Shown piece by piece: positions 1-6,460 of a stretch of DNA of 11,741 bases. Every line of letters begins with the position of its first letter. Within the stretch, counting starts at the first letter, position 1. A program made the position numbers and the translations under genes. The notes below the pieces were generated by a model. It had not been told where the DNA came from and did not search any database. It was given only the letters and a program-made list of their open reading frames with translations. Origin of the DNA: an uncultured Litorilinea sp. (GTDB lineage: Bacteria > Chloroflexota > Anaerolineae > Caldilineales > Caldilineaceae); assembly GCA_937922105.1 (NCBI GenBank), contig CAKZVN010000069.1, positions 1-11,741 on the forward strand, written 5' to 3'.

Positions 1-485
1 AGCAAGGCCGACTGGAGTTGCGGTGTGAGCAAATAAGCCGCCACCACTGCCAACGCCAGCGGCTCGGTCAACCGGCGCAGCGGCTCCAACTCCCAGATGC
101 GTGCGCGCGCTGTGGGCGCGAGGGTGCGGTCCAACAGCAACAACGTCAACCCATAGAGGGGCCAAGCGCCCAGCGCCACCGCCAGCGCCTGGATCACCAG
201 CAACGTCTCGGCATGGGGCCAAAGCCAAAGCGCAGGACTGATGATCGCCAGGATCGGCTCGACGTGGTCGGTCATGCGCGTGGCGATGAAGCCGTTGTCG
301 GTCATCTCCACAAAGCGACCGCGGCTGGAATTCCACACCGCCTGGTGAATCTGCCCCAAATCAGCCTTGTGGGTACGCATCCCCCAGTGCAGACGCAGAG
401 CCAGCCCGGCAAAGAGCGCGGCATACGCCCCACTCAACACCAGCAAGACCAGCCGCGCGCCCTCCAGGCGCAACTTCCCGCGCAT
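1..485 (-). CDS. DUF2079-type multi-pass membrane protein, N-terminal part (runs off the window)
   Basis: The frame opens with an ATG at 485-483 and stays open for 161 codons to the window edge, so the C-terminus is missing. An in-frame TAG lies 27 bases upstream, and GAGG sits 9 bases before the ATG. Residues 12-32 form a first membrane segment. They are followed by a polar loop with DLGQIHQAVWN (42-52) and SSRGRF (53-58), then TDHVEP (72-77), and hydrophobic stretches near 78-90, 93-119 and 142-155. This order (DLGQxxQAVWN, a short G-R-F element, D-H-x-x-P, then an L-W-P/LLxIQALAVALGA helix) is what I recall of DUF2079, a family common in Chloroflexota and cyanobacteria and related in layout to GT-C glycosyltransferases that use lipid-linked sugars. 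Asp42, at the end of the first loop, would suit a GT-C active-site acid. It is the last visible gene of the polysaccharide operon, 25 bases after the aminotransferase stop. The family is likely from motifs; the enzymatic role is inference. Confidence 0.72.
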   Translation of the reverse strand, partial: MRGKLRLEGARLVLLVLSGAYAALFAGLALRLHWGMRTHKADLGQIHQAVWNSSRGRFVEMTDNGFIATRMTDHVEPILAIISPALWLWPHAETLLVIQALAVALGAWPLYGLTLLLLDRTLAPTARARIWELEPLRRLTEPLALAVVAAYLLTPQLQSAL

Positions 486-510
486 GGCTCTTTGCCCTCA
501 AGCGCGGCGG

Positions 511-1635
511 CTAGGCTGGGACCAGGGCCGACTGTGCGGCGGCGATGACCGCCTCCACCTGGGCCTGGCTCAAAAACGGATGCATGGGCAACGACACAAT
601 CTCCGCGGCGGCTTGTTCGGTCACGGGCAACGGGCCTGTGCCGAACCGAGCGTAGCCGGGTTGGCGGTGAATGGGGACCGGATAGTGGATGGCTGTGCCG
701 ATTCCGGCTTCCTGCAAGCGGGCGCGAAACTCATCACGACGGGCGACGCGGCCCACATAGAGATGATAGACGTGGGTGCAGCCGGGCAACTCCACAGGGA
801 GCGTGATCCCCGCCGGCAGGTGGGCGGCATAGCTTGCCGCAATGGCGCGGCGCCGCGCATTCCACGCGTCGAGGTGCATCAGCTTGACGCGCAAAATGGC
901 GGCTTGCAGTTCGTCCAGCCGGCTGTTCATGCCCTGGCTCTGCGACACATAGCGCGCCTGGGGCGTCCAGCCATACTCGCGATGCAAGCGCACGCGCGCC
1001 ATGAGACGCGCGTCGCGACCGATGACCGCGCCGCCGTCGCCCAATGCGCCCAAATTCTTGGTGGGGTAAAAAGAGAAGCAGCCCAAATCACCGAAGGTTC
1101 CCACATGCTGTCCGGCATAGGTCGCGCCGTGGGCCTGGGCGCAATCTTCGATCACGCGCAGCCCGGCTTCCTGGGCGATGGTCAGAATGGGCGCTAGGTC
1201 GGCAGGATGACCGTAGAGATGCACCGGGATCACGGCTTTGGTGCGCGGCGTGATCCCGGCAGCCAGCTGAGCCGGGTCGAGCGTGTAAGTCCGCGGGTCA
1301 ATATCCACGAAGACGGGCGTCGCGCCGCGCAAGGCGATGGCGGCTGCGGTCGCCACGGCGCTATGGGCTACCGTGATCACCTCGTCGCCGGGGCCGATGT
1401 CGCACGCCCACAGCGCCAGCACCAGCGCGTCGGTTCCCGAATTGACACCGACACAAGTGACCGGCCCACCGCCGCGGGCCGCTACATAGTCGGCGAATTC
1501 CGCCTCGAAGGCCGCGACCTCGCGCCCCAGCACATACCAGCCGCTGTCCAGCGTGCGCGCAATCGCGGTGTCAATCTCCGCGCGCAGCGCGGTCACTTGA
1601 CCCAGCAAATCCATGAAGGGCACCGGTTGCCCCAT
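511..1635 (-). CDS. DegT/DnrJ/EryC1/StrS family sugar aminotransferase
   Basis: A PLP-dependent aminotransferase of 374 residues, a usual length for the family, which transfers an amino group from glutamate or glutamine to a keto-sugar nucleotide in the cytoplasm. Visible landmarks are NSGTDAL (65-71) for phosphate binding, EDCAQAHG (163-170), whose Asp164 would contact the pyridine nitrogen, and SFYPTKNLGALGDGG (188-202) with Lys193 as the Schiff-base lysine. The NLGALGDGG stretch recalls the 3-aminotransferase branch (FdtB/QdtB/DesV-like), but the exact sugar cannot be read from sequence. I chose the ATG at 1635 because GGGGAG precedes it by 9 bases and the protein then starts at the family-typical PFMDL. 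A longer frame reaches 1716, but it would overlap the SDR gene and add 27 residues without family character. It follows the SDR stop by 43 bases, in one operon with the SDR and GT4 genes. The SDR could supply its keto-sugar substrate (inference). Confidence 0.93.
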   Translation of the reverse strand: MGQPVPFMDLLGQVTALRAEIDTAIARTLDSGWYVLGREVAAFEAEFADYVAARGGGPVTCVGVNSGTDALVLALWACDIGPGDEVITVAHSAVATAAAIALRGATPVFVDIDPRTYTLDPAQLAAGITPRTKAVIPVHLYGHPADLAPILTIAQEAGLRVIEDCAQAHGATYAGQHVGTFGDLGCFSFYPTKNLGALGDGGAVIGRDARLMARVRLHREYGWTPQARYVSQSQGMNSRLDELQAAILRVKLMHLDAWNARRRAIAASYAAHLPAGITLPVELPGCTHVYHLYVGRVARRDEFRARLQEAGIGTAIHYPVPIHRQPGYARFGTGPLPVTEQAAAEIVSLPMHPFLSQAQVEAVIAAAQSALVPA

Positions 1636-1678
1636 CGCGTGATTCTCCCCTATATTCGCCCAATCCCACGACTGCTGC

Positions 1679-2686
1679 CTACCAGTAATAGCGCCGGTGC
1701 GCCCGCACATAGTCAATCATGCGGCGCAGACCGTCGGCAAGCTCGGTCACCGGCTCCCAGCCCAGCGCGGCATGGATGCGCGCATAGCTGGAATAGACAT
1801 CGCCGATATCAATGCGCTTGCGTTCTTCGGGCCAAGGCGCGAGTTCCACGCTACCCTGCCCTGCGATCTCCACGATCAGTTGGGCCAAATCAATCAGCGC
1901 AATGGGCGCACGGCCTCCCAAATTATAGATTTGACCGTCGGCGGCATCGCTGGCGCCCACGCGTAAAAAGGCATCCACCACATCGTCCACGTAACAGAGG
2001 TCGCGACGCTGGCGCCCGTCGCCGAAGAGTTGAATCGTCTTGCCCTCCACCGCCAGGCGCACAAACCAGGCAATAAAACCCTGGCGGTTGTGTTTGAGCA
2101 GTTGGCGCGGGCCATAGGTATTGGTCAGGCGCAAGGACGCGGTGCGTAGCCCATAGGCGCCGTAATAGACCATGTGATACCACTCGCCCGCCAGCTTGTT
2201 GACGCCGTTGATGTCGGTGGGATGTTGCAGATGGTCCTCGTCCAGCGGCAAATACTTGGGCCGCCCGTACTGTTGGCGCGTCCCTGCGTAGACTACCTTG
2301 ACCGCGGGATTCTCGTGGCGACAAGCCTCCAGAATCGAGAGCGGGCTGCGCGCGTTGATCTCCAAGTCGGTGAACGGGTCCTGCATGGAGTCCAGGTGGC
2401 TCACCTGTCCGGCTAGATTGAACAGCACGTCTTGGCCGCGCACCAACGCACGCATGGAGTAGGGGTCGCGCACATCGGCGATATTGACGCGCAGGCGCTC
2501 TTCATAGCCGGCAATGTTAAAGAGATTGCCGCCATAATCGGGGAGCATGGAATCCACCAGCGTCACCCGCGCGCCCAAATCAGCCAAACGCCGAGCCAGA
2601 TTGGAGCCGATAAACCCCAACCCGCCCGTGATCAAGACCGCTTTGTTGCGATAAAAGTCGAGATAAGCGGAAGCATGTGCAGCCAT
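1679..2686 (-). CDS. NAD-dependent epimerase/dehydratase (extended SDR) acting on a nucleotide sugar
   Basis: This 335-residue extended short-chain dehydrogenase has the Rossmann fingerprint GGLGFIG at 21-27, the acidic end of strand 2 at VD (44-45), NLAGQVSH at 90-97, LTNTYGPRQ at 187-195 and the FGDGRQRRDLCYVDD nucleotide-sugar segment at 221-235. These identify a cytoplasmic sugar-nucleotide epimerase or dehydratase. The usual YxxxK is replaced by NGVNK (160-164): Lys164 is kept but Asn160 stands where the catalytic tyrosine is expected. The Ser/Thr position is represented by Thr136 in AGTRQQYG. I recall related proteins with a GINK motif, so this may be a subfamily feature rather than decay. 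The start is uncertain. The ATG at 2686 is used here; a TTG at 2707 overlaps the glycosyltransferase stop (TTGA) and would add seven residues by translational coupling. Neither has a strong ribosome binding site. Family assignment is firm; substrate and reaction are open. Confidence 0.9.
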   Translation of the reverse strand: MAAHASAYLDFYRNKAVLITGGLGFIGSNLARRLADLGARVTLVDSMLPDYGGNLFNIAGYEERLRVNIADVRDPYSMRALVRGQDVLFNLAGQVSHLDSMQDPFTDLEINARSPLSILEACRHENPAVKVVYAGTRQQYGRPKYLPLDEDHLQHPTDINGVNKLAGEWYHMVYYGAYGLRTASLRLTNTYGPRQLLKHNRQGFIAWFVRLAVEGKTIQLFGDGRQRRDLCYVDDVVDAFLRVGASDAADGQIYNLGGRAPIALIDLAQLIVEIAGQGSVELAPWPEERKRIDIGDVYSSYARIHAALGWEPVTELADGLRRMIDYVRAHRRYYW

Positions 2687-2703
2687 AGTGTCCCAATTCC
2701 GGG

Positions 2704-4035
2704 TCAACGTTGCGTCGCGGCGGCCTCACCCAGACGCCGGAAGTGTGCGACATAGCGTCGGGCCAAGTGGGGCCAGCCGAGTTCGTTTTCGATGCGCGCC
2801 CGCCCGGCCCGCCCCATGTGAAGGCGCAAGGCAGGGTCGTCCACCAAGCGAGCCAGCGCCGCCGCCAGCGCCCGGACATCCTGTTCGGGAACCAGCAAAC
2901 CGGTTACCCCATCTACGACCGCCAATGGGTTCCCTGCTACCAGCGAGCCGACCACCGGCTTGGCGCAACTCATGGCATCCAACACACAGACGTTAAGACC
3001 GTCGGCAGGCTTGCTCACCGCCGGGTTGACCAAGACATCCGCCAGATTATAGAAGACGCCGATGTGGTCTTTCGGGACAGCCCCGACCCAGCGCAGGCGA
3101 TCTGCCACGCCCAGGCTGTGCCCCAGCGCCTGCCATGCGGCCCACTGGTCGCCCTCGCCCACCATCACCGCGACCACTGCGCGCCCGACCAGCGGCTCCT
3201 CAGCCAGTGCACGCACCAACACATCGAACCCCTTCTTATAGACCATGCGCCCCACACACAGCAGCACCGTCGCGCCGTCGGGGATCGCCAACTCGCGCCG
3301 CAGCGCGGCAACGCCGTCGGGGTTGGGCCGCAGCGCATCGGGGTCGGTTCCGTAGAGGATGAGGTCGAACTTGGCTGGGTCCGCGCCGAGTTCCAAGACG
3401 CGGTCACGCAGCGCTTCGCTGTTGGCTGTCAGCAACGACGCTTGGCGGAGGGTGAAGCGGGCCATACTGCGAAAAAGCGCATTCTGATGCGCCACCTGGG
3501 CGTCGGACCCCGGCACCGAAACGACCAGCGGAATCCCCAGGCGACGGCTGACCACCGCCGCCATGAACCCATTCGGCAACAGCCAGTGCGCGTGTAACAC
3601 GTCCGGTCGTGTGCGCCGCGCCGCGCGCCAGACCGTCGCGATGCCGGCGGCAAACAGGGCCGGGCTGAGCAGATAGCCCTCCACGCGCAAGGCCAAGTCC
3701 GACTGCATGGTACGCATATAGCCCAGCCGTTGCGCCGCCGCGGGCCAGGCATAGCGATAGAGCCGCAGTTGCACAGGCCCCACCGAAGGTCGCACATAGG
3801 CCGCGTCGTGGGGCGCCCAGACCGTGACGCGGTGCCCCTGGGCGGCAAATTCCTCACAGAGCGCCTCCACGAATGTGCCGCTGAAATCACCGGGAAACCG
3901 CGGGTAATTGTGAGTCAGGACGCCGATGTGCAACGGGTTTCCAGGCCGGTTTGCCGCGGCACCGGCTGGGCTCGGTGCACGCGCGGGCGACGAGTGGTGC
4001 GCCGGTGTGGGCGCCAAAGGCACAGGATGCAGCAT
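2704..4035 (-). CDS. Glycosyltransferase family 4 (GT-B fold)
   Basis: A GT4 retaining glycosyltransferase of 443 residues that would transfer a sugar from a nucleotide donor to a growing surface glycan on the cytoplasmic side of the membrane. The N-terminal half (36-235) holds HIGVLTHNYPRFPGD (36-50), with the loop that closes over the acceptor, HAHWLLPNG (148-156), and SVPGSD (173-178). The C-terminal Rossmann half begins at LLCVGRMVYKKGFD (258-271), continues with MVGEGD (291-296), and ends in the donor site ADGLNVCVLDAM (344-355), AKPVVGS and GVTGLLVPEQD. The family's E-x7-E pair is Asp345-x7-Asp353, an unusual double substitution. Residues 8-34 are a Pro/Ala-rich tail without family homology. 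The ATG at 4035 is preferred. A TTG at 4053 would add MRYNRR, but a TACAAT box overlaps that segment. It is the first gene of the operon; its TGA touches the alternative TTG of the SDR. Confidence 0.93.
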   Translation of the reverse strand: MLHPVPLAPTPAHHSSPARAPSPAGAAANRPGNPLHIGVLTHNYPRFPGDFSGTFVEALCEEFAAQGHRVTVWAPHDAAYVRPSVGPVQLRLYRYAWPAAAQRLGYMRTMQSDLALRVEGYLLSPALFAAGIATVWRAARRTRPDVLHAHWLLPNGFMAAVVSRRLGIPLVVSVPGSDAQVAHQNALFRSMARFTLRQASLLTANSEALRDRVLELGADPAKFDLILYGTDPDALRPNPDGVAALRRELAIPDGATVLLCVGRMVYKKGFDVLVRALAEEPLVGRAVVAVMVGEGDQWAAWQALGHSLGVADRLRWVGAVPKDHIGVFYNLADVLVNPAVSKPADGLNVCVLDAMSCAKPVVGSLVAGNPLAVVDGVTGLLVPEQDVRALAAALARLVDDPALRLHMGRAGRARIENELGWPHLARRYVAHFRRLGEAAATQR

Positions 4036-4041
4036 CCTTCG

Positions 4042-4047
4042 ATTGTA
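4042..4047 (-). promoter_or_regulatory. Candidate -10 box immediately before the GT4 ATG
   Basis: TACAAT on the minus strand lies six bases before the ATG at 4035. Transcription would then begin at or next to the start codon, giving a leaderless message. This would fit the lack of a correctly spaced Shine-Dalgarno (GAAGG abuts the ATG). The -35 region is poor at every spacing from 17 to 19, so this is a weak call. Confidence 0.28.
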
Positions 4048-4072
4048 CCGCAAGCCCGCACCAAATCGGAAA

Positions 4073-4098
4073 GCCCCGACCTGATCACAGACCGGGGC
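4073..4098 (-). terminator. Weak hairpin followed by TTT, minus strand
   Basis: GCCCCG (4073-4078) pairs with CGGGGC (4093-4098) around a 14-base loop, and on the minus strand it is followed at once by TTT (4072-4070 includes CTTTCC context). It lies downstream of the much stronger hairpin at 4123-4156. It could be a back-up terminator or part of a structured leader. The six-pair stem and long loop make it uncertain. Confidence 0.3.
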
Positions 4099-4115
4099 CG
4101 TCCTATTGCCCGCTC

Positions 4116-4156
4116 AAAACGTGATGGAGCCGGGTCCTGGGGGACCCGGCTCCATC
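4116..4156 (-). terminator. Rho-independent terminator, 15-bp perfect stem, minus strand
   Basis: Positions 4123-4137 and 4142-4156 are perfectly complementary (15 pairs, mostly G-C) around a four-base loop. On the minus strand the stem is followed, three bases on, by TTTT (4119-4116). It lies 85 bases past the stop of the LysM surface-protein gene and about 80 bases before the GT4 start, so it would end the surface-protein transcript and insulate the polysaccharide operon. The T-run is short, but the stem is very stable. A promoter-like sequence lies just upstream of it (4165-4194), so attenuation is an alternative role. Confidence 0.72.
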
Positions 4157-4164
4157 CGGCTGAG

Positions 4165-4194
4165 GATATAGGGTGGTGTTTATGAGACCGTCAA
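4165..4194 (-). promoter_or_regulatory. Candidate sigma-70-like promoter upstream of the 15-bp hairpin
   Basis: On the minus strand TTGACG (4194-4189) and TATATC (4170-4165) are separated by 18 bases; they match the -35 consensus at five of six and the -10 consensus at four of six positions. The predicted start, near 4158, is at the edge of the 15-bp hairpin. A transcript from here would therefore carry the hairpin as its very first element before reaching the GT4 gene. In a region of this size a chance match is possible. Confidence 0.35.
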
Positions 4195-4240
4195 GGGGCG
4201 CCTCTTGCGAGGGTCTTGCCGATCCCAGTCCGGAGAGGCG

Positions 4241-5800
4241 TTACGGGATGCAGAGCTTCTGGCCGATGAAGACCCACTGGTGCGGGTGCTTCTTGACAGC
4301 CGGGTTGGCGTTCAACATCGCAGACGCCGGCACACCATACTTCTTGGCGATATCGTACAAACCCTCGCCGGGCTTCACGATGTGGTAGCCGCTGCAGTAG
4401 TCGCCGCCCTTGTCGTCATGCCGGACTTGCTTGTTGACGAAGTCCTTCAGTTGGACACAGGCGCCGGGCCACTCGGGCAACCGCACGGTCTGACAGGTCG
4501 GGGTCTCAGCGACCCAGCCGTCCTTCTCTTCCTCACAGACCTCGAACTTGCCGCCGGGGATGCGATAGTCACGCAGCGGGAAGGTCACACGGTACTTACC
4601 CAGCCCGTCGGTGATCACATCGTCCGGGTCGAAGCCACCCTTGTCGAGCGGCTTGATCTTGATCTTCCAGCCCGGGATACCGTAGCCGCCGTTGCTGTCA
4701 ATCTTGCGACCTTCGATACAGAAGCCGCTGTCGTCCTGGTAGTTGTCGAAGATGATGGCATCGGCATCGTTACACAGGTTGCCGGTGACATTCACATCCA
4801 GCTCACGGGCGAAGAACTCGCTCCAGCCGGGGCGGTCCTCTTCGACCAGGATGTAGGGGCCGAGGGGCAGACCGTCGAAGCGGATTTCACCGCGGGCGTC
4901 GGTCACACCCTTGCGAGCCAGCGAGCCGTCGGTGCGCAGGAGCTTGAAGCCCCACCCCGCCGCCGGGTAGCTCCCCACATACTGGGTGACACCGATCCCG
5001 ACCTCGCCGTTCTCATTGCCGGGGATCAAGGAGCTGTCGGTCCACGCCAGCTTGCGGATGAGGATACAACCGGTGACCAGCTCGTTCTTGAAGAAGACGG
5101 CGAACCCCTGGTCCCCACGCTTGATCTCCACTTCCTGAGCAGCCGTGGGCGGCAGCACCGGGCGATAGGTCTCGCGGATGTCACCCTTTTCCGTGGTGGG
5201 CGGGTGCTCCACGAAAATCCAGAGGCCGGGCGTCAAGCTGAAGACAGCGGTGCCGCTGACATCGGTGGTCTTCTCCACCACCTCGGCGAAGAGGTTCCCC
5301 TTGCCGGGTACAGCCTTGATCTTCCAGTCCGGCAGACCGACGTGGTCGGTGTCGAACTTGTAGACTGTCACCGGGACGATGTAGCGCAGCTTGAAGCGAA
5401 TCTTGACACAGCTCTTCTCACCGACGTTGATGGGGAAGGAGATGGTGGTGGGCGTGACGCCTTCCCAGCCGGGAGGTAGCGTGACAGTCGCCGTGTAGGT
5501 GCCGGCGCGACCAGGCAGGTCCTTGAAGGAGAACTTGCCCTTGTCGTCGTCATTCGACTTGGACACGGCGGTCAACGGCGCCGACAACAGGTCGCCTTCC
5601 AGGGTGACCGTGATACCGGCGAGGGGTTTCTCCTCCCAGTCAATCACGATACCCTCAATACAGTACTCACCGGCGGGCGTCTGCGCTTGCGCCGTCGAAG
5701 CCGCAAAGAGCAGATAGGCCGCCAGCAACAGAGCCAAAGCGATCATTGGTAGCAGCCACAGGGGGCTGAACCGATGCGCTTTAGACTGGGTTGGGAACAT
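4241..5800 (-). CDS. Secreted protein with four prealbumin/SdrD-B-like domains and a C-terminal LysM
   Basis: A 519-residue exported protein. The N-terminus has basic residues, a long hydrophobic core (about 13-34) and a likely signal peptidase site after AQA near residue 39. Four beta-rich repeats follow, roughly 45-139, 141-240, 244-355 and 358-457. They share a C-I-E-G or C-I-L-I opener (Cys47, Cys245, Cys361), a [LI]P[DG]WKIK-type strand in domains 2 and 4 (156-162, 375-381), a D-x-x-G-x-x-x-F element, a G-W closing turn and F-x-N-x endings. This resembles prealbumin-like/SdrD-B domains of cell-surface adhesins and stalk proteins. Residues 471-519 form one LysM (GYHIVKPGEGLYDIAKKYGV, then NPA and GQKLCIP), which would bind peptidoglycan N-acetylglucosamine. 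Ten cysteines lie outside the signal, so disulfides are possible. No sortase motif or C-terminal anchor is seen. The ATG has AAGGAG six bases upstream. It is a single-gene unit, closed by the hairpin at 4123-4156. Domain calls are good; biological role unknown. Confidence 0.87.
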   Translation of the reverse strand: MFPTQSKAHRFSPLWLLPMIALALLLAAYLLFAASTAQAQTPAGEYCIEGIVIDWEEKPLAGITVTLEGDLLSAPLTAVSKSNDDDKGKFSFKDLPGRAGTYTATVTLPPGWEGVTPTTISFPINVGEKSCVKIRFKLRYIVPVTVYKFDTDHVGLPDWKIKAVPGKGNLFAEVVEKTTDVSGTAVFSLTPGLWIFVEHPPTTEKGDIRETYRPVLPPTAAQEVEIKRGDQGFAVFFKNELVTGCILIRKLAWTDSSLIPGNENGEVGIGVTQYVGSYPAAGWGFKLLRTDGSLARKGVTDARGEIRFDGLPLGPYILVEEDRPGWSEFFARELDVNVTGNLCNDADAIIFDNYQDDSGFCIEGRKIDSNGGYGIPGWKIKIKPLDKGGFDPDDVITDGLGKYRVTFPLRDYRIPGGKFEVCEEEKDGWVAETPTCQTVRLPEWPGACVQLKDFVNKQVRHDDKGGDYCSGYHIVKPGEGLYDIAKKYGVPASAMLNANPAVKKHPHQWVFIGQKLCIP

Positions 5801-5854
5801 AACCTTCTCCTTTCCTATACCCTAGTGGAATGAGAGATGACCAACGGATTGTGC

Positions 5855-5897
5855 ATACGAACCACACGTCAGGACAGGCAATGCTGCGATACGAACC
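5855..5897. repeat. Direct 9-mer pair ATACGAACC
   Basis: ATACGAACC occurs at 5855-5863 and 5889-5897, a spacing of 34 bases or about three helical turns, 55-97 bases upstream of the LysM gene start. The placement suits a regulator binding site for that gene. However, one such repeated 9-mer is roughly what chance would give in 660 bases. Confidence 0.25.
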
Positions 5898-6046
5898 GGC
5901 GATGAGCCTTCACCTTTTATGCGCCGGGATGGGCGCATTCTCTTTACAACCAAACACCTACAGCCAGGTATGGCGAAACACCCTACCCTCACATCGAAAG
6001 CCACCTGCTTACGCAGAGTGCAATTGTTCGTTTGTTAAACTGCTCG

Positions 6047-6081
6047 GGATAGGCGAGGGCACCTTGCCGCTCCACCTATCC
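6047..6081. other. Nested stem-loop in the intergenic region
   Basis: GGATAGG (6047-6053) pairs with CCTATCC (6075-6081), and inside it GGCA (6058-6061) pairs with TGCC (6065-6068) around a three-base loop. No T-run follows on either strand, so it is not an intrinsic terminator. It may be an RNA structure or a protein site; support is limited to the pairing. Confidence 0.25.
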
Positions 6082-6183
6082 GCCGCTGCCCCGCTCCATC
6101 AGCCGGTTTCCGCTTGGCCTTCGCGACGTGGATGACCGGATACGGAAGACACCGATGAGTTCATTTACGCTGGGGTTCAGTGG

Positions 6184-6211
6184 CCCGTCATGCTTACGAT
6201 GACGTGACGGG
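6184..6211. other. Inverted repeat CCCGTCA...TGACGGG
   Basis: A 7-bp perfect inverted repeat, 6184-6190 with 6205-6211, with a 14-base centre that holds a second small pairing (TCAT/ATGA). There is no T-run, so it does not look like a terminator. A dimeric-regulator operator or the end of a small RNA are both possible. Confidence 0.25.
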
Positions 6212-6403
6212 GGGCGAATTCGATACGCCAAGATCAACGGACTTTGGCGACGCTCTTGCGCTGTTTGCTCCCGTCACATACCCATGACGTGAATTGCCGC
6301 GAAACAGTACGCGCAAAATCGGTGATCTTTTGCACGGTGCGGTGTGTCTTGTACGTTTTCGCGCGCGCGCCCCGACTCGATAGGAAATCTGCCCGATTTA
6401 CGG

Positions 6404-6409
6404 TATGAT
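6404..6409 (+). promoter_or_regulatory. Candidate -10 box for the isomerase/prenyl synthase operon
   Basis: TATGAT, five of six matches to the -10 consensus, lies 51 bases before the ATG at 6461 and predicts a leader of about 45 bases. No good -35 hexamer is found at normal spacing, so activator dependence or a chance match is possible. Confidence 0.3.
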
Positions 6410-6460
6410 GGCCCTTGAGCAGACGCCCGCGCGCCACCTGAATGATCCAACATTGCCCGC

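Larger units (their letters stand above)
5801..6460. other. Divergent 660-base intergenic region
   Basis: It separates the minus-strand LysM gene from the plus-strand isomerase gene. Short open frames (for example 5830-6135 plus, 6234-6437 minus) have no recognisable product, no good ribosome binding site and a base composition unlike the neighbouring genes. It contains a 7-bp hairpin at 5919-5938, a nested stem-loop at 6047-6081, an inverted repeat at 6184-6211, a direct 9-mer pair at 5855-5897 and an alternating CG run at 6360-6370. No tRNA, riboswitch or clear attachment site was recognised. It is long for a divergent promoter region and could hide a small RNA. Confidence 0.6.

Noticed and set aside
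367..1197. Plus-strand frames opposite the aminotransferase and DUF2079 genes
   Set aside because: The minus strand encodes recognisable proteins in a continuous operon; the plus-strand products are unrelated to known families.
1636..1716. N-terminal extension of the aminotransferase to 1716
   Set aside because: It would overlap the SDR coding end and lacks family character; a well-spaced GGGGAG supports the ATG at 1635.
2710..3597. A 295-codon plus-strand frame opposite the GT4 gene
   Set aside because: Shadow of a gene with clear GT4 motifs; no family resemblance.
4199..4240. Inverted repeat CGCCTCT/AGAGGCG directly after the LysM gene stop
   Set aside because: Seven pairs with a 28-base loop and no T-run; the hairpin at 4123-4156 is a far better terminator.
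4205..5479. A 424-codon plus-strand open frame antisense to the LysM surface-protein gene
   Set aside because: It has no recognisable motif and follows from codon bias on the opposite strand; the minus-strand frame has a signal peptide, domains, LysM and a ribosome binding site.
5830..6135. A 101-codon plus-strand frame in the divergent spacer
   Set aside because: No ribosome binding site, no motif, and composition unlike the real genes in the window.
6360..6370. Alternating CG run, possible Z-DNA element
   Set aside because: Only 11 bases in a GC-rich genome; expected by chance.
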